In this document: positions 9,525 to 17,289 of the stretch, piece by piece | Layout: every line of letters begins with the position of its first letter | Numbering within the stretch: the stretch's first letter is position 1 | Assembly: GCA_965200765.1 (NCBI GenBank) | Contig: OZ241380.1 | Coordinates: 2,914,001-2,978,000, forward strand | DNA: 64,000 nucleotides | Direction: 5' to 3' | Source of the DNA: G965200765 sp965200765 | GTDB lineage: Bacteria; Pseudomonadota; Gammaproteobacteria; Arenicellales; JAJDZL01 | Notes under the pieces: model-generated | Told to the model about the DNA's origin: nothing | Seen by the model: the letters and a program-made list of their open reading frames with translations, nothing else | Database searches by the model: none | Translations under genes and position numbers: made by a program

Positions 9525-9852
9525 TTCAAAAAAATTCTTGGCTATTGTTTGTTCGTATGAGCGATTCCATTGCGGGAATCATGCAGAGGAGATCGTCATC
9601 CTCAAATTCCGAATTCAGGGATATTGAAACCTGGTAGCCGGGTATACAGTTTGACCGAACGCGACGCATTTTTCAACAATTTTTTTTCAATCGCGAGAAC
9701 TGGTGAAAATTTCCCGATTTGTCTGCGGTTTGTTTATAATCGTGCGTTTAAATACTTTTGGGTTTCAACGGCAGTTGATCATGCAAGGCCCGCATGATAT
9801 TCCGGTGTCTGTGAAAATTTTGTTTACAAATCAACAACTTAAAGCATAGAAA
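9525..9852. promoter_or_regulatory. Divergent dnaA/rpmH promoter region
   Basis: This 328-bp gap separates the divergent dnaA and rpmH genes, so it must hold both promoters. A TATAAT hexamer at 9735-9740 on the plus strand is a good -10 for rpmH; I see no strong -35 at the right distance. No coding sequence or clear DnaA box is apparent. Confidence 0.45.
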
Positions 9853-9987
9853 ATGCAACCTACTTATCAACCAAGTAATCTGAAACGCAAGCGCAAGCAT
9901 GGATTTCGAGCGCGAATGCGTACACGAAGCGGCAGAGCCATCATCAATGCGCGGCGCGCCAAGGGACGCACCAAACTGAGTGCATGA
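9853..9987 (+). CDS. rpmH: 50S ribosomal protein bL34
   Basis: The 44-codon gene encodes a very basic protein. It starts MQPTYQPSNLKRKRKHGF and continues with the RMRT, GRAIINARRAKGR and KLSA segments that define bL34. It lies in its usual place, divergent from dnaA and overlapping rnpA. The length is normal (44-47). Confidence 0.97.
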   Translation: MQPTYQPSNLKRKRKHGFRARMRTRSGRAIINARRAKGRTKLSA

Positions 9988-10366
9988 CCATCGCACGCCG
10001 ACTCGCACGGATAACCGCTTGCCCAAATCTGCACGGTTGCTGACCAATGCAGATTTTCGCAAGGTGTTCCGGCGCAATCGCACTGTATCCAACAATTTGT
10101 TTCGGGTACTCGTTCATTGTGACAAGTACGATAGCGATGCGCGCCTGGGTGTTGTAGTTTCGCGACAAGCTGCGAAAAAAGCAGTGCGACGTAATCGGAT
10201 TAAGCGGCAAGTGAGAGAAACCTTCAGAGTCAACCAGGCCATGTTCCAGAACATGAATGTGATTGTGATCGCAGGAAAGGATTGCGATGGTGTCTCGAAT
10301 CAGCAACTCCGCACCAGTTTGTTGAACCTGTTTCGCGCAGTGATCAAAAAATGCGCAAAGTCCTGA
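9980..10366 (+). CDS. rnpA: Ribonuclease P protein component
   Basis: The product (up to 128 residues) is the protein cofactor of RNase P, which trims 5' leaders from pre-tRNA. The family block is clear: LPKSARLLTNADFRKVF near the start and the basic RNRIKRQVRETFR motif that contacts RNA. The longest frame starts with GTG at 9980, overlapping rpmH by 8 bp; an in-frame TTG near 10022 is a possible alternative. It is coupled to rpmH, and its end overlaps yidD. Confidence 0.94.
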   Translation: MHDHRTPTRTDNRLPKSARLLTNADFRKVFRRNRTVSNNLFRVLVHCDKYDSDARLGVVVSRQAAKKAVRRNRIKRQVRETFRVNQAMFQNMNVIVIAGKDCDGVSNQQLRTSLLNLFRAVIKKCAKS

Positions 10367-10572
10367 TCGCCCTGATTCGGGCCTATCAGTACGCAATCAG
10401 TCCTTTTATCGGGCCTTGCTGTCGGTTTTATCCGACTTGCTCCAGCTATGCGATTCGGGCGATTGAGCTGCACGGGCCCCTGAAAGGTTCGTGGTTTGCT
10501 GTGCGTCGTTTGTCGCGTTGTCATCAATGGTGTGAAGGAGGGTATGACCCGGTGCCGGGAGACAGTCAGTAA
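10351..10572 (+). CDS. yidD: Membrane protein insertion efficiency factor YidD
   Basis: The 73-residue protein contains the family's hallmark: AYQYAISPFIGPCCRFYPTC followed by SSYA and a C-terminal CHQWCEGGYDPVP. It is a small inner-leaflet protein that aids YidC/Sec insertion. The ATG at 10351 overlaps the end of rnpA by 16 bp. A longer frame to 10282 exists but lacks family similarity before this methionine. Confidence 0.93.
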   Translation: MRKVLIALIRAYQYAISPFIGPCCRFYPTCSSYAIRAIELHGPLKGSWFAVRRLSRCHQWCEGGYDPVPGDSQ

Positions 10573-10574
10573 CA

Positions 10575-12299
10575 ATGGATTTTCAACGCGCAATTCTGTC
10601 AATTTCATTGGGGCTGGTCCTGCTGTTGATCTGGATGGCCTGGGTGGACTACGACAACGAAAAGAAAGTACAACAACAATTGGCCACAGTCGGAACGACC
10701 GAGTTGCCCTCGGCACCTGCTGTACCGACTCCTCAGACAACTCCACGGCCTGCTCCTCAATCTGATGAAATCCCGGCAGTTTCCGATTTGCCGGTTGCAC
10801 CCACTGTAACAGGTCAACCAACTGCCAGTCTCTATCTCGAGTCCGGAAATCGTGTTCAGGTGCAAACCGACCTGTTGATGGCGACAATTGACACCTATGG
10901 CGGTGAATTGCGTGATGTTCGGCTTCGAAAATATCCAATCGAACTCGAAGCACCAGAAATTCCGTTTCGCCTGTTGCAGGACGACGGTGTAGATCTGCTG
11001 GTTGCACAGTCCGGACTTGTCGGCACATCCGGCGGCCAATTTCCAAATCATCAGACCGAATTCCAGGCATCCCGACTTTCTTACGAATTGGGGGACTCCG
11101 ACGAATCGATTCAGGTTCCGTTGAACTGGACCTCTCCGGACGGTGTCGAGTATCAAAAAATCTACACTTTTTACCGCGATAGCTATCTGATTGATGTTGA
11201 ATTCTTTGTTACCAATAACAGTCAGCAATTGTGGCGAGGTTATCCGTACGGACAATTCCTGAGTACCGAAACAGCTTCGCAAGGCACCGGCTTTTTTATA
11301 TTTCAGGCTTTGCCCAGCTATCGGGGAGCGGCCATTTACACACAGGAAGAAAAATACGACAAAGTTGACTACGATGACATGCGTAGCAACGACTTGTCTT
11401 TGGATACCGGTTCCGGGTGGGTATCCATGCTACAGCACTACTTCGTCACAGCATGGCTTCCGCAAAAGGGCGTACCGATTCGCCTTTATACGAAGACACT
11501 GAACAGTGGAACGGGCAAGGCTCGTTATCAGGCCGGATATGTGGCGAATGCACCGGTGGAAATACCATCGGGCACTACCGGTACAGTCAAGTCCAAGCTT
11601 TATGCGGGTCCGAAAGAACAACGAAGAATCAAGGAACCTGCCGAGGGTCTGATTTTAACGGTGGACTATGGCTGGCTGACTCCTATATCGTCACCGCTTT
11701 TCTGGGTTCTCGACCGAATCAATGACTATGTTCGTAACTGGGGTTGGTCCATTATTCTGCTGACATTACTGGTCAAACTGGTGTTCTACCCGCTTTCAGC
11801 TACCAGTTACAAATCAATGGCCAAGATGAAAAAACTGCAACCCAGAATGAAAACACTGAAAGAACGGTTCGGCGACGACAAGCAGAAGATGAATCAGGAA
11901 ATGATGCAAATCTACAAGAAAGAAAAAATCAATCCGTTGGGCGGGTGCTTGCCGATCTTGATTCAAATACCTGTTTTTATTGCACTTTACTGGGTCTTGC
12001 TGGAAAGCGTTGAACTACGCCAGGCGCCTTTTATTTTCTGGATTCAGGATCTCTCGCAGCGCGACCCGTTCTACGTGCTACCGGTCCTGATGGGTGCTTC
12101 CATGTTCGCACAGCACTTCTTGAACCCTACGCCATTGGATACAATGCAGAGAAATATCATGATGAGCTTGCCGATTGTGTTCACTGTGTTTTTCCTGTGG
12201 TTTCCATCAGGTCTGGTGCTTTATTGGCTGATTAACAATTTGCTGTCCATCGCCCAGCAGTGGTATATCATGCGCAGGCTTGAAGCGACGGCGACCTAG
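10575..12299 (+). CDS. yidC: Membrane protein insertase YidC
   Basis: The 574-residue product inserts and folds inner-membrane proteins, alone or with SecYEG. The layout is the Gram-negative one: an N-terminal transmembrane anchor (LSISLGLVLLLIWMAW), a linker rich in Pro, Thr and Ala, a large periplasmic domain to about residue 350, then the five-helix core with NPLGGCLPILIQIPVFIALY. The gene starts 2 bp after yidD ends and is followed closely by mnmE. Confidence 0.97.
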   Translation: MDFQRAILSISLGLVLLLIWMAWVDYDNEKKVQQQLATVGTTELPSAPAVPTPQTTPRPAPQSDEIPAVSDLPVAPTVTGQPTASLYLESGNRVQVQTDLLMATIDTYGGELRDVRLRKYPIELEAPEIPFRLLQDDGVDLLVAQSGLVGTSGGQFPNHQTEFQASRLSYELGDSDESIQVPLNWTSPDGVEYQKIYTFYRDSYLIDVEFFVTNNSQQLWRGYPYGQFLSTETASQGTGFFIFQALPSYRGAAIYTQEEKYDKVDYDDMRSNDLSLDTGSGWVSMLQHYFVTAWLPQKGVPIRLYTKTLNSGTGKARYQAGYVANAPVEIPSGTTGTVKSKLYAGPKEQRRIKEPAEGLILTVDYGWLTPISSPLFWVLDRINDYVRNWGWSIILLTLLVKLVFYPLSATSYKSMAKMKKLQPRMKTLKERFGDDKQKMNQEMMQIYKKEKINPLGGCLPILIQIPVFIALYWVLLESVELRQAPFIFWIQDLSQRDPFYVLPVLMGASMFAQHFLNPTPLDTMQRNIMMSLPIVFTVFFLWFPSGLVLYWLINNLLSIAQQWYIMRRLEATAT

Positions 12300-12309
12300 C
12301 AATTCGGCC

Positions 12310-13710
12310 ATGGGCCGCTCATCAATCATGGGTAGCCAAAACTCAAATTTGCCCCGACCTGCAACATCAATCGATACGATTGCTGCTATCGCAACCCCGG
12401 CCGGTATCGGGGGAATTGGTATAATTCGGATATCAGGTAGAAAATCAGCCAGTATCTTGCGCAATATAACAGCGCGCGACCTGACTCCGAGACAAGCGAT
12501 GTTTTGCAAGTTTTACGACAATTCTGGTCGGGTTATTGATGAAGGAATTGCATTGTACTTTCCGAAGCCCAATTCCTACACCGGCGAGGATGTGTGTGAA
12601 ATTCAATGCCATGGCGGTCCGGTACTGCTTGATTTGCTCCTTCAGAGTGTGATTGAGCAAGGTGCCCGAACGGCCGATCCGGGAGAATACACCCGGCGAG
12701 CGTACTTGAACGGTAAACTGGATCTTGCCCAGGCGGAAGCAATTGCTGACCTGATCAACAGTTCAACTGCATCGGCGGCATTGTCAGCAATGCGGTCGCT
12801 ACAGGGGGAGTTTTCCGAAAAAATTCATCACATTATGAACTTGCTGACAAAACTGAGGATGTATGTCGAGGCAGCAATTGATTTTCCAGAGGAAGAAATT
12901 GATTTTCTGCAGAATCAGGAATTGGCTAACTCATTGAAAACAATACGAAAAAAGCTAAAAAAATTGAGTGATCAAGCGACTCGGGGCAGCTTGCTTCGCG
13001 AAGGATTGCGCGTGGTGATTGCGGGTCTGCCCAATGCCGGCAAGTCCAGTTTGCTGAATCGCTTTGCCGGTCAAGAACGAGTAATTGTAACCCCGATTGC
13101 AGGCACAACCCGCGACTCCATTGATATCACTGTCAATCTGGATGGTCTTCCAGTGCATTTTACGGACACCGCCGGGCTCGGCGAGACAAGCAATGTTGTG
13201 GAAGCGGAGGGGGTTCGGCGCGCGTGGGAAGCAATTGACAAGGCAAATCTAATCCTTTACACGATAGACGACAGCAAGGGAATTACAGAAGATGACCAGC
13301 AATTTATGGACCGTCTGGACCATTCGAAGCTGTTTGAAGTACGAAACAAAGCGGACTTGACTGGTATGAATTCAGAAAATAATACGTCAAATCAGGATTG
13401 CGGGAAACTCTATGTTTCCGCCAAACATGGAACTGGTATGAATGAATTAATTCAACAAATTCAAAGGTTTGCAGGAACTTCAACTGAAGAGGAAGGTTTG
13501 TTTCTGGCGCGGCGCAGACATATTGAATCCATCCGGAAATCACTTCAATTCGTTGATAATGCACAGAAGGCTTTTGTCAATGGACGCGCCGGTGAATTGA
13601 TGGCGCAGGATTTGCGCGATGCGCAGGATACCTTGGGTGAAGTGGTCGGGTTGGTGTCGCCGGATGAATTGCTGGGTGAAATATTTTCCAATTTTTGTAT
13701 TGGAAAATAA
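12310..13710 (+). CDS. mnmE: tRNA modification GTPase MnmE
   Basis: MnmE works with MnmG to place the 5-carboxymethylaminomethyl group on U34 of several tRNAs. The N-terminal folate-binding domain begins DTIAAIATPAGIGGIGIIR. The G domain has GLPNAGKSSLLN, and the protein ends in FCIGK, whose Cys is part of the conserved C(I/L/V)GK tail. The start is uncertain: ATG at 12310 or 12328, neither with a good Shine-Dalgarno sequence. The longer frame overlapping yidC is less likely. Confidence 0.95.
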   Translation: MGRSSIMGSQNSNLPRPATSIDTIAAIATPAGIGGIGIIRISGRKSASILRNITARDLTPRQAMFCKFYDNSGRVIDEGIALYFPKPNSYTGEDVCEIQCHGGPVLLDLLLQSVIEQGARTADPGEYTRRAYLNGKLDLAQAEAIADLINSSTASAALSAMRSLQGEFSEKIHHIMNLLTKLRMYVEAAIDFPEEEIDFLQNQELANSLKTIRKKLKKLSDQATRGSLLREGLRVVIAGLPNAGKSSLLNRFAGQERVIVTPIAGTTRDSIDITVNLDGLPVHFTDTAGLGETSNVVEAEGVRRAWEAIDKANLILYTIDDSKGITEDDQQFMDRLDHSKLFEVRNKADLTGMNSENNTSNQDCGKLYVSAKHGTGMNELIQQIQRFAGTSTEEEGLFLARRRHIESIRKSLQFVDNAQKAFVNGRAGELMAQDLRDAQDTLGEVVGLVSPDELLGEIFSNFCIGK

Positions 13711-13805
13711 ACAACTTGATATTACAGCATATATACAGGATTTTGAATTGAAAGAAAACCATAAACAAATTGTTCTTCTTGGAATGCCATAGGGAGTCCA
13801 GCATA

Positions 13806-14726
13806 GTGAACTTGAATTACGCGTCACGAAATTACATTGTCATGCTGACTATGGTGATTGTGTTTGCCGGATTGATATTCTGGCAAAGCGATTATCTTTA
13901 CAGTCTTTATTTTGAAAACCAGATCACCAATGTGGGCTTGGCGGTGAACAGCTCAATTGTGATTCTGTTCTTCGCCGGATTGGTTCAAGTGGCCAAATTG
14001 TTTTTCAACTACGGCAAAGAGCAACAGATTATTGACAATTTCCAGGCCAAGGCATCGGCCTCTTCAAGTGAAAGTGAAATACTCGAATTGACAGAGGGTT
14101 CGATACTTGGTGCGCGTCACAGGACATTGATTGAATTCTACAATGCCAGAACTGAAATCAATCACAACGCACTGGCCGCAACATTGCTGGCGCAGGAAAC
14201 CACCCGGGCCAGCTTTCCAAAGTTTGTCAACAATATTCTTATCCTTACCGGCGTATTCGGGACGATTGTATCGCTCACAGTCGCGTTGCTCGGTGCCTCC
14301 ACTGCGATCACAGAAACCGAAAGCGTTGCCGGACTGAATATGGTGATCCATGGCATGTCAACTGCATTGTCCACGACCATGACCGCCATTCTGGCTTATT
14401 TTGTATTTGCTTTTTTCTATCTGCGACTACTGGACCGGCAATCAAGCATACTGGGTCAAATCGAACATGTGACCGCCACCGTGCTCATTCCGCAATATCA
14501 GGTTGCACTGAAAAGCCCGGAGCAGAGCATGAGCGAAATGCTCGTCGGCACCAATGAAATGATCAAAGACTTTGAGGCTTCAATACGGTTGATGCACAAT
14601 CTGATGGAAAAGCAGGACCAGAATGTAGCGAATATTGAACAGTTGATGACTCAAAATCTGGAGATGCTCAACGATATTCGTCAAATTTTGCGAGACGGTT
14701 TTCGTTTGCGGGGCGATTCAGACTAG
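13806..14726 (+). CDS. MotA/TolQ/ExbB-family proton channel subunit
   Basis: About 306 residues from a GTG at 13806, preceded by AGGGAG; the frame is open upstream to 13770. Two hydrophobic segments lie near residues 10-28 and 43-65. A pair follows after a cytoplasmic stretch (ILTGVFGTIVSLTVALLGAS, then STALSTTMTAILAYFVFAFF). The spacing, the GTIVSL segment and the small-residue-rich final helix fit the proton-channel family. It lies 9 bp before a MotB-like partner, so the two should form one complex. The source of force generation is inferred; the cargo is unknown. The pair sits between mnmE and mnmG, which are normally neighbours. Confidence 0.72.
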   Translation: MNLNYASRNYIVMLTMVIVFAGLIFWQSDYLYSLYFENQITNVGLAVNSSIVILFFAGLVQVAKLFFNYGKEQQIIDNFQAKASASSSESEILELTEGSILGARHRTLIEFYNARTEINHNALAATLLAQETTRASFPKFVNNILILTGVFGTIVSLTVALLGASTAITETESVAGLNMVIHGMSTALSTTMTAILAYFVFAFFYLRLLDRQSSILGQIEHVTATVLIPQYQVALKSPEQSMSEMLVGTNEMIKDFEASIRLMHNLMEKQDQNVANIEQLMTQNLEMLNDIRQILRDGFRLRGDSD

Positions 14727-14735
14727 CTGACAGAC

Positions 14736-16919
14736 ATGAACACAAACGACGGATTCGTTGATCTGCGCGTACATCGCGCCACCCAGGCCAGTCATTCGGA
14801 TGAAAGTGTCTGGCCGTCATTTACGGACATCATGATGGTCGTGGTCATGACGTTCCTGATGGCGACTCTGGTATTCATGTTGCGAAATATTCAGCTGGCA
14901 AGCGATTTGACTGTAACTCTTGAATCCGAGTCTTCGGCAAAGGAACTGAATACCGCGCTGGCGGAACAAACAGCGAAGTTGAACGATACTGTTGACGAAT
15001 TGTCCGCAACACTGGCCGCCACCCAGGAGCAAAGGGAAATTTTCAGGGAACACGCCCAAACCCGCGGCGTTCGTATCACAGAACTTGAAACACTTCTTGG
15101 AAATTTGTCCGAAGAGGCAACAAGTCTGAAAAGCACAATCGACGAATTGTCAGTACTGCTTTCCCAAGCGGAAGTGCAACGGGAGCAGTTCCAGCAAGAG
15201 TCTGTGCAAAGGGGTGTGCAGATTGAATCTCTGGAGTCGGAAAAGGCTACGTTAATTGAGGGAGTCGCAACTTTGGAATCATCCGTTGCCGAGCTGAACC
15301 ATTTGCTTGAAGTGTCGCGTAGCGAATCTGCATCGCGCGCCGAGCAGTTGCAGGAACTCCAGGGACGCAATGAAGCGTTGGCGCAGAGTTTTGAAAATCT
15401 GCAAATGACTGTTGCTGACTTGTCCGGTCTATTGTCACTAACGCACGGTCAGAGACAGTTGTTTCAAACAGAAGCTCAATCGGGTGTTGTTCGAATTCAG
15501 GAGCTCGAAGGTGAAAAATTGACACTGGTTGCCGGGACCGCCCAATTGCAGTCTTCTGTTGATGAACTTACGGATCTGCTGGCCAATGCAAGAGGGGAAT
15601 CAGAATCCCGCGGCGTAAAGATCGAGGAATTGGAAACAGAAGTGAGTCGCCTTCTGAATGTCCAGGCCATATTGCAGGCCAAGGAGATTGAACTGGAAAA
15701 TGAAGTTGATTCATTGCAGGAGGCTGTCGCGGAACTGCGCGGCGAGCGTAAAGGTTTGGCGAATCAGATGGCTTCCATGAATCAGGTAATCACCGACCTT
15801 CAGGATCTGATTGAATTTCGCAACCAGGAGCAAACCAGACTGGAAGTGGAAAACGCTGAAAGGCAAAAAGACCTGGAAAATGCCCAGAATGCCTTGAATT
15901 CTGCAAATGTCAGTCTTCAAAAGCTTGAACTTGCATATCAGCAGCAAAGAGAAGAACTGGACAAGGTGTTGAACCAGATCACAGGTTTGGAACGATTGCA
16001 ACTGCAAAACCAAACTGTAATCTCCGAGCAAAGAACACAAATTGCGTCGCTTGATGCAGATTTGCTGGAGCAACTTTCCACGGCAGAGCAATTGCAAGGC
16101 AGACTTGAACAAAGCACCTCCGAATTACGGCAGAAGACGCGCTCGGAACAAGCCCAGCGCACGCAAATTGAAAAACTTGCTTTGGACCGTGTCGAGATGG
16201 CTCAATCCTTGCAACGCCTTCAGCAACAACTGGAGACGCGACAAAGTGCCATCAAAAGTGCCCAGGCTGAAATCGACCGGCTTTCCCGCGAACTCGGTTC
16301 ACTGACATCGCTTTACAACGAAAGTCAACGCGAGGTAGAATTACTGGAGCAGTTCAAGCAGGAGCAGCTGGCAAGCATGGAAGTGTTGCGAAATCTGCTT
16401 GAGCAGTTGAGTGCTACTTCGGAGCGACAGGAAATCGTAATTGCCCAGCTTGAATCTGAAAGCGAGGAGCAGACGCAGGCCCGACAACGCTCGGAACAGG
16501 AATTGGATCAACTGAAGGCGGCGTATCAGTTGCGCCTTGCGGAACTGGCCGAGTTGCAGGAGATTGCTGCCGCAGATCGCGAGGTGGCACAAAGTCTGAA
16601 ATCGCGGCTTGTGAAGCTGGAGCATGACTATCAGCTGGTCCTGCGACCGGAAAGAAGCACGTTGAACCGTTATGTCGTGGATATACTGTTTACGAAAGCG
16701 GATGGTCAGGCGGCGTATGCGTACAAGTTGCCAGATAGCGACAACTATACCGATGTTTCCAGGACGGAACTCGATGAAGTGCTTGCACAATTGATGGCGC
16801 AGAAATCGGAAGGACTTTACACGCGTATTCGATTTCCCGATGGTAACAAGCTCACACAGGAAGAAGCCTGGGACTTTACGAATGACATACATTCCAAGTA
16901 CGACTACTATTATCAATAA
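14736..16919 (+). CDS. MotB/ExbD-like membrane anchor with a long coiled coil
   Basis: The 727-residue protein has a cytoplasmic N-terminus, then VWPSFTDIMMVVVMTFLM. This is one transmembrane helix starting with Asp31, the position where MotB, TolR and ExbD keep their proton-carrying Asp. Residues 60-660 are an almost continuous coiled coil rich in Glu, Gln and Leu. The first part shows five copies of a unit of about 48 residues starting DELS/AELN/ADLS (near 88, 136, 185, 227 and 276). The last 80 residues form a small globular domain without a peptidoglycan-binding OmpA signature. The Asp helix plus the MotA-like neighbour suggests an energised envelope machine. I know of no named family with this design. 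Confidence 0.7.
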   Translation: MNTNDGFVDLRVHRATQASHSDESVWPSFTDIMMVVVMTFLMATLVFMLRNIQLASDLTVTLESESSAKELNTALAEQTAKLNDTVDELSATLAATQEQREIFREHAQTRGVRITELETLLGNLSEEATSLKSTIDELSVLLSQAEVQREQFQQESVQRGVQIESLESEKATLIEGVATLESSVAELNHLLEVSRSESASRAEQLQELQGRNEALAQSFENLQMTVADLSGLLSLTHGQRQLFQTEAQSGVVRIQELEGEKLTLVAGTAQLQSSVDELTDLLANARGESESRGVKIEELETEVSRLLNVQAILQAKEIELENEVDSLQEAVAELRGERKGLANQMASMNQVITDLQDLIEFRNQEQTRLEVENAERQKDLENAQNALNSANVSLQKLELAYQQQREELDKVLNQITGLERLQLQNQTVISEQRTQIASLDADLLEQLSTAEQLQGRLEQSTSELRQKTRSEQAQRTQIEKLALDRVEMAQSLQRLQQQLETRQSAIKSAQAEIDRLSRELGSLTSLYNESQREVELLEQFKQEQLASMEVLRNLLEQLSATSERQEIVIAQLESESEEQTQARQRSEQELDQLKAAYQLRLAELAELQEIAAADREVAQSLKSRLVKLEHDYQLVLRPERSTLNRYVVDILFTKADGQAAYAYKLPDSDNYTDVSRTELDEVLAQLMAQKSEGLYTRIRFPDGNKLTQEEAWDFTNDIHSKYDYYYQ

Positions 16920-16930
16920 AGCGAGTAGCA

Positions 16931-17279
16931 ATGAATCATCCTGAATTGTTTGACGTAATCATTGTCGGTAGCATTGTTGCATGCGCCCAAGCGGTTGTGC
17001 GACTTGATGTTCCACGTGGAACATTTGAAAAATGGCACACAGTCGAGAATTGACAGTCGCACAATCAATATGCGTACAGGTTGCCAGATAGCGACAACTA
17101 TACTGATGTTTCCAGGATGGAACTTGATGAAGTGCTTGTCAGCTGATGGCGTGGCAATCGGAAGGACTTTAACGTTATACGTGTATTCGATTTCCCGATG
17201 GTAACAAGCTCACGCAGGAAGAAGCCTGGGACTTTATGAACGACATACATTACTAAGTACGACTACTATTATCAATAAA
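16931..17279 (+). pseudogene. Decayed tandem duplication of coiled-coil-gene 3' end and mnmG 5' parts
   Basis: At 16931 the first 14 codons of mnmG are repeated. Fragments matching inner mnmG follow (near 17727-17750 and 17855-17920), with much missing. From about 17075 the last 200 bp of the preceding coiled-coil gene come again with scattered substitutions and indels, ending in the same ACTATTATCAATAAAGCGA before the true mnmG start at 17290. Frames are broken throughout. This is the trace of a tandem duplication over the gene junction that has since been trimmed and mutated. Confidence 0.85.
17008..17023. promoter_or_regulatory. parS site, perfect palindrome, in the decayed duplication
   Basis: TGTTCCACGTGGAACA is a perfect 16-bp inverted repeat identical to the chromosomal parS consensus bound by ParB. 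parA and parB lie 3 kb downstream. It sits in the decayed mnmG copy, where it would have encoded the MFHVE stretch. Confidence 0.85.
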
Positions 17280-17289
17280 GCGAACAACG

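Noticed and set aside
10282..10350. Upstream extension of yidD
   Set aside because: It starts with TTG inside rnpA and adds residues without family similarity. The ATG at 10351 gives a normal YidD.
14736..16919. Assignment of the motor pair as Zorya ZorA/ZorB
   Set aside because: ZorB carries a peptidoglycan-binding domain and the long tail is on ZorA. Here the coil is on the B-type protein, and no ZorC, ZorD or ZorE is adjacent.
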